5,404 bases of DNA from NCBI GenBank assembly GCA_017629325.1, contig JAGBXL010000187.1, positions 1 to 5,404 of the forward strand, given 5' to 3'. The translations under genes were made by a program, and so were the position numbers. The stretch's first letter is position 1, and every line of letters starts with the position of its first letter. This DNA comes from Clostridia bacterium. Its GTDB lineage: Bacteria; Bacillota; Clostridia; UMGS1810. Of the stretch, positions 1-5,404 are shown one piece after another. The notes under the pieces were generated by a model that did not search any database, was not told the DNA's origin, and saw only the letters and a program-made list of their open reading frames with translations.

Positions 1-52
1 AATTCTATATTAAAAACTAATTAAAAACTAAAAAAAGAAGAAAAAATTGTAT

Positions 53-99
53 AAAAAAGACAAAAACACAGTGAAATGCTTTTTTATCACTGTGTTTTT
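53..99 (-). terminator. Intrinsic terminator of the his operon
   Basis: A perfect 13-bp inverted repeat (62-74 pairs with 87-99; arm AAAAACACAGTGA on the minus strand) encloses a 12-base loop. On the minus strand it is followed by a T-rich run (TTTTT at 66-62, then GTC and TTTTTT to 53), the classic layout of a Rho-independent terminator. It begins 6 bases after the stop codon of the last gene, so it very likely ends the his transcript. The plus-strand side also ends in six T (95-100), so it could act in both directions, but no plus-strand gene is visible here. Confidence 0.9.
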
Positions 100-105
100 T
101 AAAAA

Positions 106-888
106 TCAAAAGTTTCCCCCTATTATATCGGATTTTTCAAAACCGCATTTTAAAGCATATTCATACGCTTTTTCAAAATCACAATCAATTCCTTGCGTAT
201 TATGACAATCGCTGTTTATTATGATTTTGCTGCCGCTTTTCTTTATCATTTTTAAAATATCTTCCGATGGATACGGCGTAGTGCGGTAGCCACGCTGTAT
301 GGCACCTGTGTTGATTTCAAATATTGCACCACTTTGTGCAAGCTTATTAACAGCTTTTTTTGCTGCATTTAAATACCTACTATCTTTAGTTGAAAAAATT
401 ATATCATTTTCGTTAAATTTGGTTAAAAGGTCGATATGACCTATTATATCGCCTTTTTGTTTTGAAACAGTTTCAAAATAATCCTCGGCAAATGCCATAT
501 AGTCGCCACCCCATGCTTCATTAACATTTTTTATAAGGGATTCGCGGCTTTCGTCAACAATATATATCTTGCCATTCTTTTCTATGCCGTGAACAGATGC
601 TATAACATATTCAAATTCGGAAGTATCTATTTTGGAATAATAGTCGAATTCTATACCATAATATATTTTTATTTTATCTTTGTATTTTTCTTTTAGACGG
701 TATATTTCCTTTTTATAGTCTTCCATTTTTGATAGCGGCAAACCGCAGCTTTCATCATATTCGGTGTAGGAATGAGCAGAAAAGCCAAGATGGGTAAACC
801 CTTTATCTATTGCAGCTATAACCATTTCTTCAGCGGTGTTTTTACCATCGCAAAAGGTGGTGTGAGTGTGAAAATTAGTTTTTATCAC
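106..888 (-). CDS. hisK: Histidinol-phosphatase, PHP family (HisK/HisJ type)
   Basis: This 260-residue cytoplasmic enzyme is predicted to hydrolyse L-histidinol phosphate to L-histidinol, pathway step 8. The metal-binding pattern of the PHP fold is visible in order: HTH at 7-9 followed by D14 (HTHTTFCDG), H39 (FSAHS), E80 (GIEFD), H100 (ASVHG), H151 (GHIDL), and D227 with H229 (NSDCH). These should hold a trinuclear metal centre, as known for the family. Length is normal. The start is GTG at 888, which overlaps the hisIE stop in a GTGA, and the HTH motif follows a few residues later as usual. An AGGAG lies 11 bases upstream. The gene is last in the operon, just before the terminator. PHP proteins also include other phosphoesterases and the PHP domains of DNA polymerases, but the his context and size make histidinol-phosphatase by far the best call. 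In many species this gene stands apart from the operon or is replaced by a HAD enzyme. Confidence 0.93.
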   Translation of the reverse strand: MIKTNFHTHTTFCDGKNTAEEMVIAAIDKGFTHLGFSAHSYTEYDESCGLPLSKMEDYKKEIYRLKEKYKDKIKIYYGIEFDYYSKIDTSEFEYVIASVHGIEKNGKIYIVDESRESLIKNVNEAWGGDYMAFAEDYFETVSKQKGDIIGHIDLLTKFNENDIIFSTKDSRYLNAAKKAVNKLAQSGAIFEINTGAIQRGYRTTPYPSEDILKMIKKSGSKIIINSDCHNTQGIDCDFEKAYEYALKCGFEKSDIIGGNF

Positions 889-1535
889 TCTGTCATCTTC
901 TCCTGTTTAACTTTTTTGTCTATAACATGACGCGATGCAAGTTCATTATGGATATCTTCAAGAGAAATGCCCATTTCTATCATCATAACCATAACGTGAT
1001 AGGTTAAATCGGCTATTTCGTAGATTGTTTCTTTTTTATCGTCGGCTTTGCCAGCAATAATAACCTCTGTGCATTCCTCCCCTACTTTTTTAAGGATTTT
1101 ATCTATGCCCTTTTCAAAAAGATAGGTTGTATAGGAGCCTTCTTTTTTATCGGTTTTTCTGCCCTTTATTAAATCCATAAGGCTCTCTAGTGAAAATGCA
1201 GAATATTCGTCGGATTCATAAACTAAATCATTAAAGCATGAGTCTGTACCTGTGTGGCAGGCGGGACCGTCTTTTTTAACAAGCACGGTGAGAGCGTCGT
1301 AGTCGCAATCGGCTGTGATGGAAACAATGTGCTGATAGTTTCCTGATGTTTCGCCTTTTAACCAAAGTTCGTTTCTTGAACGGCTGTAAAAACAGCTTAA
1401 TCCTTTTTCCATTGATATTTTAAGGCTTTCTTCGTTCATATAGGCAAGGGTTAAAACCTTTTTTGTGTCGGCATCAACAACAATTGCAGGGATAAGGCCT
1501 TTTTCATCGAATTTAAGTTTTTTTATATCTAACAT
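885..1535 (-). CDS. hisIE: Bifunctional phosphoribosyl-AMP cyclohydrolase / phosphoribosyl-ATP pyrophosphatase
   Basis: This fused 216-residue cytoplasmic enzyme catalyses steps 2 and 3: its C-terminal HisE domain removes pyrophosphate from PR-ATP, and its N-terminal HisI domain opens the purine ring of PR-AMP. The HisI domain spans about residues 1-106. It carries DCDYDAL (Asp 76, 78 and 80 for magnesium) and the zinc cysteines C77, C93 (GPACHTG) and C100 (DSCF). A linker of about 10 residues leads to the HisE domain at about 115-205, with SYTTYLF, KVGEE (150-154, acidic metal ligands) and EIADLTYH (173-180). Length is typical of fused HisIE. The start is ATG at 1535, giving the usual short N-terminus [13 protein letters not shown]. 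The best ribosome binding site, AAAGG at 1549-1553, is 13 bases away, longer than elsewhere in the operon. The gene follows hisF by 20 bases and overlaps hisK by 4. Confidence 0.96.
   Translation of the reverse strand: MLDIKKLKFDEKGLIPAIVVDADTKKVLTLAYMNEESLKISMEKGLSCFYSRSRNELWLKGETSGNYQHIVSITADCDYDALTVLVKKDGPACHTGTDSCFNDLVYESDEYSAFSLESLMDLIKGRKTDKKEGSYTTYLFEKGIDKILKKVGEECTEVIIAGKADDKKETIYEIADLTYHVMVMMIEMGISLEDIHNELASRHVIDKKVKQEKMTE
900..904 (-). promoter_or_regulatory. Ribosome binding site of hisK inside hisIE
   Basis: AGGAG on the minus strand lies within the last codons of hisIE, 11 bases before the GTG at 888. It decides the hisK start. An ATG at 894-896 is only 3 bases from it and is in the hisIE frame, so GTG is the only sensible start. 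The overlap suggests translational coupling to hisIE. Confidence 0.65.
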
Positions 1536-1555
1536 AATTTATATTCTACCTTTCA

Positions 1556-2314
1556 TTATAGTCTGACGATTATATCGTTATTTTTAAGTTCTTTTTTTAA
1601 ATCGGGAATTGCAACCTCTCCAAAATGAAAAATAGAAGCTGCGAGCCCTGCATCTATGGTTGGCAGGGTTTTAAAAAGGGTTACAAAATCAGATATGCCA
1701 CCTGCACCGCCTGATGCAATAACGGGAACATTTACGATATTTAATACTTCGCGAAGCATTTCGATATCGAAGCCTTTTTTAACCCCGTCGGTATCTATTG
1801 AATTAACAACAATTTCGCCTGCTCCCATTTCAACACCTTGTTTTATCCACTCGAGAGCGTCCAGCCCAGTGTTTTCTCTGCCGCCTTTGGCAAACACTTT
1901 AAATGAGCCATCTACCCTTTTTACATCAACGCTCAGCACAACACACTGGTTGCCATATTTTTTTGCAGCTTCCTCTATTAAAGAGGGATTACGGATTGCA
2001 CCTGAATTAACGCTTACCTTATCGGCACCGCAGTTTAAAACTCTGTCGAAATCATCTACCGTGTTAATGCCGCCGCCAACTGTTAGGGGAATAAAGATTT
2101 TTGATGCAACTTCTTTTAAAATATCGGTAAAAAGCTTTCTGCCTTCAAATGATGCGGTTATATCATAAAAAACAAGCTCGTCGGCACCGCAATCGCTATA
2201 ATATTTTCCCAGTTCAACGGGCGAAGAAACATCGGAAAGACCTTTAAAATTAACGCCTTTAACAACTCTGCCGTCTTTAACATCAAGGCAGGGAATTATT
2301 CTTTTTGTTATCAT
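1556..2314 (-). CDS. hisF: Imidazole glycerol phosphate synthase, cyclase subunit HisF
   Basis: This 252-residue (beta/alpha)8 barrel uses ammonia delivered by HisH to convert PRFAR into imidazole glycerol phosphate and AICAR (step 5). Both catalytic aspartates are at the family positions: D11 (IIPCLD) and D130 (LSVDVKR). The four residues known to form the ammonia gate at the barrel base in Thermotoga HisF are all present at the same numbers: R5, E46, K99 and E167. D98, next to the gate and at the HisH interface, is also kept, as is D176 (DTDG). Phosphate-binding loops appear as VGGGI (79-83) and ASGGAG. Length is normal. The ATG at 2314 overlaps the hisA stop in an ATGA. A strong AGGAGG at 2322-2327, inside the end of hisA, is 7 bases upstream, which suggests coupled translation. 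The usual gene pair hisH and hisF is separated only by hisA. Confidence 0.97.
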   Translation of the reverse strand: MITKRIIPCLDVKDGRVVKGVNFKGLSDVSSPVELGKYYSDCGADELVFYDITASFEGRKLFTDILKEVASKIFIPLTVGGGINTVDDFDRVLNCGADKVSVNSGAIRNPSLIEEAAKKYGNQCVVLSVDVKRVDGSFKVFAKGGRENTGLDALEWIKQGVEMGAGEIVVNSIDTDGVKKGFDIEMLREVLNIVNVPVIASGGAGGISDFVTLFKTLPTIDAGLAASIFHFGEVAIPDLKKELKNNDIIVRL

Positions 2315-3042
2315 ATTTCTGCCTCCTGACTGCCGGCAACTGATATTGCTTCGTTTATTGATATGGCACCTGTGTAGTAGGCTTTTCCTATGATTGCACC
2401 TGTGATGCCGTCTTGTTTTAAACGCTTAATATCATCTAAAGAAGAAACGCCGCCCGAGGCTATTATACTTAGATTAAATTTATTTGAAAGATGATTATAT
2501 AAATCGTGGTTTGTGCCTTGCATTGCTCCGTCTTTTGATATATCGGTTACAATAAGAGTTTTAACTCCATCATTTTGCATTTTAAGGCAGAATTCATCAC
2601 AGGTTAAATTTGATTTTTCTATCCAGCCTTTAATGGCAACAAAGCCGTCTTTTATATCGGCACCAACAACTATGCGGGAGCCATATTCAGAAACTGCTCT
2701 TTTAACAAAGCCTTCTTCGGTTACTGCAGCTGTGCCAAGGATTACTCTTTTAACTCCTATTGAAAGATATTTTTCTATTGTATCAAAAGAGCGTATGCCG
2801 CCACCGATTTCGGCAGAAAGGCCCGTGGATTTTACAATTTCTCTAACGGCATCTATATTTGGTGTTTCGCCTGTTTTGGCACCCTCTAAATCAACAAGGT
2901 GAATGTAGCGGGCACCGAAAAGTTCAAATTTTTTTGCTATGTTTGAAGGGTTATTATCATAGACAGTCATTTTATTATAGTCGCCCTTTAAAAGCCTTAC
3001 CGCCTTGCCCTCGTATAAATCTATTGCAGGAAGAATTATCAT
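2311..3042 (-). CDS. hisA: ProFAR isomerase HisA
   Basis: This 243-residue (beta/alpha)8 barrel enzyme performs the Amadori rearrangement of ProFAR to PRFAR (step 4), supplying the substrate of HisHF. The first strand carries the catalytic base D8 (ILPAIDL). The second catalytic aspartate is D129 (GADIKDG). Phosphate-binding loops are IGGGIR (79-84) and ASGGVSS, and [11 protein letters not shown] (166-176) is the typical strand-6 segment. Length is normal, with no sign of truncation. The ATG at 3042 lies 13 bases after the hisH stop. Its ribosome binding site AAAGGTGG (3050-3057) overlaps that stop codon. The gene ends in a 4-base overlap with hisF, its distant paralogue by an ancient barrel duplication. 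PriA-type bifunctional enzymes are related, but their typical setting is Actinobacteria, so plain HisA is the better call. Confidence 0.97.
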   Translation of the reverse strand: MIILPAIDLYEGKAVRLLKGDYNKMTVYDNNPSNIAKKFELFGARYIHLVDLEGAKTGETPNIDAVREIVKSTGLSAEIGGGIRSFDTIEKYLSIGVKRVILGTAAVTEEGFVKRAVSEYGSRIVVGADIKDGFVAIKGWIEKSNLTCDEFCLKMQNDGVKTLIVTDISKDGAMQGTNHDLYNHLSNKFNLSIIASGGVSSLDDIKRLKQDGITGAIIGKAYYTGAISINEAISVAGSQEAEI

Positions 3043-3055
3043 ATTTTTGCCACCT

Positions 3056-3667
3056 TTATATTTCGCTGAATGCTTTTAATATTTTTAAGCCCACTTCTCC
3101 GCTTTTTTCGGGGTGAAACTGACAACCATAGACATTGTCTTTAGAAACGGCTGCAGTTAATTCGGCTCCGTACTCGGCTGATGCAATAACAAAATCCTTG
3201 CAATCGGCACCATAGTAGGAATGAACAAAATAAACGCAGTCGCCCTCTTTGATGTATTTAAATATAGGGCTTTTTTCACCGTGGAATTTAAGGGCATTCC
3301 AGCCAATATGCGGAATTTTTAAATCAGATGGAATTACATCTTTTATTGGGCGGACACTGCCCTTTATTAAACCAAGCCCCTCATACTCACCATATTCATA
3401 GCTTTTTTCAAAAAGCATCTGCATACCGAGACATATTCCCATTATGGCTTTGCCTTTTTTTGCTTCTTCAATAATTAGTTCATTTAAGCCGTAGTTTTTA
3501 AGGCTCGCTGCCGCATCGCGAAATGCACCAACGCCTGGGAGTATTATTTTATCTGCTTTTTTTATTTCTTTGGCATCACCTGTAACAAGAGTTTTAATGC
3601 CCAAAGAATCGAAAGAGCTTTTTAAGGAATATAAATTCCCAACACCGTAGTTTACTATTGCTATCAT
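3056..3667 (-). CDS. hisH: Imidazole glycerol phosphate synthase, glutaminase subunit HisH
   Basis: This 203-residue class I glutamine amidotransferase hydrolyses glutamine and channels ammonia through the HisF barrel in step 5. The catalytic triad is complete: nucleophile C79 in the elbow GICLGMQ, then H185 and E187 in FHPEKSG. The oxyanion-region segment LPGVGAF (43-49) and the N-terminal IVNYGVGNLYS are typical of HisH rather than other amidotransferases. Length is normal. The ATG at 3667 directly follows the hisB stop codon with no spacer. Its AGGAG (3676-3680) lies inside the last hisB codons, 8 bases upstream, so translation is probably coupled to hisB. Its partner HisF is encoded two genes downstream and keeps the interface and gate residues, so a working HisHF complex is expected. 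Confidence 0.97.
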   Translation of the reverse strand: MIAIVNYGVGNLYSLKSSFDSLGIKTLVTGDAKEIKKADKIILPGVGAFRDAAASLKNYGLNELIIEEAKKGKAIMGICLGMQMLFEKSYEYGEYEGLGLIKGSVRPIKDVIPSDLKIPHIGWNALKFHGEKSPIFKYIKEGDCVYFVHSYYGADCKDFVIASAEYGAELTAAVSKDNVYGCQFHPEKSGEVGLKILKAFSEI

Positions 3668-4255
3668 TTAGAGAACTCCTTTGGTTGACGGGATTTCGTC
3701 TTTTTTTGCTTCGTCTATTTTTACAGCTTCTTTAAGAGCACGAGCAAAGGCTTTAAATGAGCCTTCTATTATGTGGTGAGAATTTTTACCGTCGAGCTGT
3801 TTTAAGTGAAGAGTGATATTTGCCCTGCGACTAAAGGCAATAAAGAATTCCCAGGCAAGCTCTGTGTCGAAATCTCCTACCTTTTGTGTGGGTATGTTGA
3901 TATCGTAATTAAGGTAGCTTCTTCCTGAAATATCAATTGCACAAAGAATGAGTGCTTCGTCCATTGGAAGAAGCATATTACCATAGCGGCAGATACCCTT
4001 CATATTTCCGATTGCATCTTTAAATGCATCACCAAGACAAATGCCTATATCTTCAACTGTGTGGTGATAATCAACGTTTACATCGCCAACGCACACAGCA
4101 TCTAAATCAAAAGAGCCGTGTTTGGCAAAGAGGGTTAGGCAGTGGTCTAGAAAACCGCAGCCTGAATTTATATTTGATTTACCTGTGCCATCAAGATTTA
4201 AAGATAGCTTTATATCTGTTTCGGCAGTTTTTCTTTCTATATTAGCTTTTCTCAT
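3668..4255 (-). CDS. hisB: Imidazoleglycerol-phosphate dehydratase HisB (monofunctional)
   Basis: This 195-residue enzyme dehydrates imidazole glycerol phosphate to imidazole acetol phosphate (step 6). Family members form 24-subunit assemblies with two manganese ions per site. The two metal motifs are visible: HHTVED (H64, H65, E68) and SHHIIEGSFK (H160, H161, E164). Also typical are FLDH (35-38), the N-terminal IERKTAET and the C-terminal PSTKGVL. There is no HAD phosphatase domain as in enterobacterial HisB, which agrees with a separate hisK downstream. The start is placed at ATG 4255. An in-frame TTG five codons earlier (4270) is unlikely because it overlaps the GGAGG ribosome binding site that serves the ATG. 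The gene follows the hisC stop by 18 bases and abuts hisH. Confidence 0.97.
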   Translation of the reverse strand: MRKANIERKTAETDIKLSLNLDGTGKSNINSGCGFLDHCLTLFAKHGSFDLDAVCVGDVNVDYHHTVEDIGICLGDAFKDAIGNMKGICRYGNMLLPMDEALILCAIDISGRSYLNYDINIPTQKVGDFDTELAWEFFIAFSRRANITLHLKQLDGKNSHHIIEGSFKAFARALKEAVKIDEAKKDEIPSTKGVL

Positions 4256-4263
4256 AAAAGTTA

Positions 4264-4268
4264 CCTCC
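4264..4268 (-). promoter_or_regulatory. Ribosome binding site deciding the hisB start
   Basis: GGAGG lies on the minus strand 8 bases before the ATG at 4253-4255. It overlaps the alternative TTG codon at 4268-4270, which rules out the longer five-residue extension and fixes the N-terminus as MRKANIERKTAET. Confidence 0.85.
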
Positions 4269-4273
4269 AAATT

Positions 4274-5122
4274 TCAAATTATAGAAGATATAACACTTAT
4301 AAATTTTTGCATCTGCTCCATAGTGCCTATGGTGATGCGGTTAAAATCTTTTATTCTTTCTTTGGTAAAGTGCCTTACAAGTATGCCGTTTTGCTTTAGC
4401 TTTAAATAGATTTCTTCGCCATCTAATCCATCTTTTTTAGCAAAAATAAAGTTTGCACACGAGGGAAGCACTTCAAAGCCAAGTTTTTTAAGCTCGGATA
4501 CTGTGTACTGCCTTGCTTCAATTATTTTCTTTGCATTTTCTTTATAGTAAGGATCAGATTTTATTGCTGCCTCTCCGGCTAAAAGGCTTAAGCGGTTTAT
4601 GCTATAAGGATTGGTAGAATATTTTATTTTTTCCAGATCCTTTATTATTTCTTCGTTTGCTATTGCAAAGCCTAAACGAGCACCTGCCAGAGAGCGAGAT
4701 TTTGAAAAGGTGTGAACAACTAATAGATTATTATATTTTTTAGTTAAACCAATTGCACTTTCGCCGCCAAAATCAACATAGGCTTCGTCTATTAAAACAA
4801 GGTTTCCCTCATTTGATTTAACTATTTTTTCTATATCTGAAAGAGAAAGTGCTATGCCTGTTGGTGCATTGGGGTTTGCAATGGCAATCATTTTGCCTTT
4901 TGAAAGATAATCATTTGTATTTATAGTGAAATCTTCACTTAGCGGAATTTCTTCATAATTTATGCAGTGAAGCTCAGCAAAAACCTTATAAAAGCCATAG
5001 CTTATTTCAGGGAATATAGCACCTTTTTCGGAAAATGCCATAAATGCAAAATTCAAAATATCATCCGAGCCGTTTGAAACAAAAACATTTTCTAAATTTA
5101 CGCCGTAGTTTTTAGCAATTGC
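4274..5122 (-). pseudogene. hisC: hisC, histidinol-phosphate aminotransferase: body downstream of an in-frame stop
   Basis: This is the central and C-terminal part of a PLP-dependent class I/II aminotransferase that would convert imidazole acetol phosphate plus glutamate to histidinol phosphate (step 7). It reads AIAKNYGV, then SNGSDD (cofactor phosphate region), NPNAPTG (about 4856-4876), IDEAYVDF (about 4769-4792) and TFSKSRSLAGARLGF, whose Lys (codon 4700-4702) is the expected Schiff-base lysine. It ends in RITIGT near the C-terminus. The frame is open from the TAA at 5123-5125 to the TGA at 4274-4276. The 5' part of the gene continues in exactly the same frame above that TAA, so one base substitution breaks it. 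If translation restarted, candidates are TTG at 5056 or ATG at 5041. Neither has a ribosome binding site, and both would lack the N-terminal arm and SNGSDD. As sequenced it should not give an active enzyme. The rest of the protein looks undamaged, so a very recent mutation or a sequence error is plausible. Confidence 0.88.
4775..4903 (-). repeat. Direct repeat copy B (native position inside hisC)
   Basis: This is the matching copy in its natural place within hisC. It encodes the segment from [12 protein letters not shown] through IDEAYV, which carries the cofactor-binding NPNAPTG and IDEAY motifs. Here the protein continues normally into DFGGES, whereas copy A continues into PGEQPRD. The offset between the copies is 501 bases, or 167 codons, so the frame is kept. 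Confidence 0.97.
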
Positions 5123-5404
5123 TTATCTTAAAAATTTGCACTCGGGGTCGGAATAGAGCCTTAAATTTTCGACTTCCTCTCCCGATATAGCATCTACAAC
5201 CTCTTTTGAGGGTGGATATGGGGATTCATTTGTGTTGAGCTTTATATATTCCATATCTCTTGGCTGTTCGCCCGGAACATAGGCTTCGTCTATTAAAACA
5301 AGGTTTCCCTCATTTGAGTTAACTATTTTTTCTATATCTGAAAGAGAAAGTGCTATGCCTGTTGGTGCATTGGGGTTTGCAATGGCAATCATTTTGCCTT
5401 TTGA
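5123..5404 (-). pseudogene. hisC: hisC 5' part with a duplicated internal segment in place of its start (partial)
   Basis: This reading frame is open from the window edge and ends at the TAA 5123-5125. It has two parts. Codons from 5275 downward encode a genuine HisC N-terminal region: PGEQPRD, then [11 protein letters not shown], then [13 protein letters not shown], which continues in frame past the stop as AIAKNYGV. Upstream of 5275, the roughly 20 N-terminal residues expected of HisC are replaced by 43 codons that repeat the middle of HisC itself (NPNAPTG through IDEAYV). The ATG at 5390-5392 is therefore an internal Met of the repeated segment, not a credible gene start, and the frame stays open above it (SKGK, as in the other copy). 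No true start, promoter or ribosome binding site of hisC is in the window. Counting from 5275, the undisturbed gene would give 333 residues plus about 20 missing ones, which matches the family's usual length of about 350. Confidence 0.82.
5276..5404 (-). repeat. Direct repeat copy A (upstream, at window edge)
   Basis: These 129 bases match 4775-4903 at 128 of 129 positions, in the same orientation, and run to the edge of the window, so the true repeat may be longer. The single difference is at 5318 (G on the plus strand, against T at 4817), giving Asn instead of Lys. The repeat ends sharply at 5276, exactly on a hisC codon boundary (GTT, Val). Confidence 0.97.

Noticed and set aside
9..30. 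Two adjacent copies of ATTAAAAACTA beyond the terminator.
   Set aside because: Two 11-base units in very AT-rich sequence are too little to call a repeat array, and no further copies follow.
1539..1556. A tiny five-codon frame (MKGRI) starting at the hisF stop and ending just before hisIE.
   Set aside because: It has no ribosome binding site of its own and covers the one for hisIE; frames this short are expected by chance.
1555..1560. A perfect TATAAT on the minus strand between hisF and hisIE, as a possible internal promoter.
   Set aside because: No -35-like sequence lies 16-18 bases upstream (those bases read AATAAC, AAATAA, AAAATA) and there is no TG extension; in AT-rich DNA, and overlapping the hisF stop, this is likely chance.
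1566..1578. A small hairpin (ACGAT-TAT-ATCGT) near the 3' end of hisF.
   Set aside because: The stem is only 5 bp, there is no T run after it on the minus strand, and it lies in codons for a normal HisF C-terminus.
1656..2168. A long plus-strand open frame opposite hisF, and similar ones opposite hisA, hisH, hisB and hisC.
   Set aside because: They lie antisense to clearly identified his genes, have compositionally odd proteins rich in Ser, Thr and Pro, and no plausible ribosome binding sites.
5123..5392. A separate 89-residue protein starting at the ATG 5390-5392.
   Set aside because: The Met is an internal codon of a duplicated hisC segment, the frame stays open above it to the window edge, and the product is only a piece of HisC.

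Overview
The window holds the distal part of a histidine biosynthesis operon, read entirely on the minus strand (from high to low coordinates). In transcription order it contains hisC (5' part rearranged and broken), hisB, hisH, hisA, hisF, hisIE and a PHP-family histidinol-phosphatase (hisK/hisJ type), followed by a strong intrinsic terminator near position 80. Low GC, AGGAGG-type ribosome binding sites, very tight packing, a fused hisIE, a monofunctional hisB and a PHP-type rather than HAD-type phosphatase all fit a low-GC Firmicute, most likely a member of the Clostridia. The species cannot be named from the sequence alone.

Layout: 1-61 is AT-rich sequence beyond the terminator with nothing I can call; 53-99 terminator; 106-888 hisK; 885-1535 hisIE; 1556-2314 hisF; 2311-3042 hisA; 3056-3667 hisH; 3668-4255 hisB; 4274-5275 hisC body, interrupted by an in-frame TAA at 5123-5125; 5276-5404 a second, nearly identical copy of an internal hisC segment that runs off the window edge. 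Gaps between genes are 0 to 20 bases, or 4-base overlaps, so no gene-free stretch exceeds about 105 bases.

Together the genes cover the pathway from phosphoribosyl-ATP to histidinol. HisIE does steps 2 and 3, HisA step 4, the HisH-HisF glutamine amidotransferase/cyclase step 5 (also releasing the purine intermediate AICAR), HisB step 6, HisC step 7 and HisK step 8. Missing are step 1 (hisG, often with hisZ) and the last two steps (hisD). In many Clostridia these lie upstream of hisC, which here would be beyond 5404, as would the promoter and any leader regulation.

No undescribed system is visible. The one unusual area is hisC. A 129-base direct repeat, 128/129 identical and offset by exactly 501 bases (167 codons, in frame), replaces the expected gene start, and a single nonsense codon sits where the family usually has Glu. 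Either hisC has undergone an internal tandem duplication and decayed, or the end of this sequence is an assembly or sequencing artefact. Every other gene looks intact.
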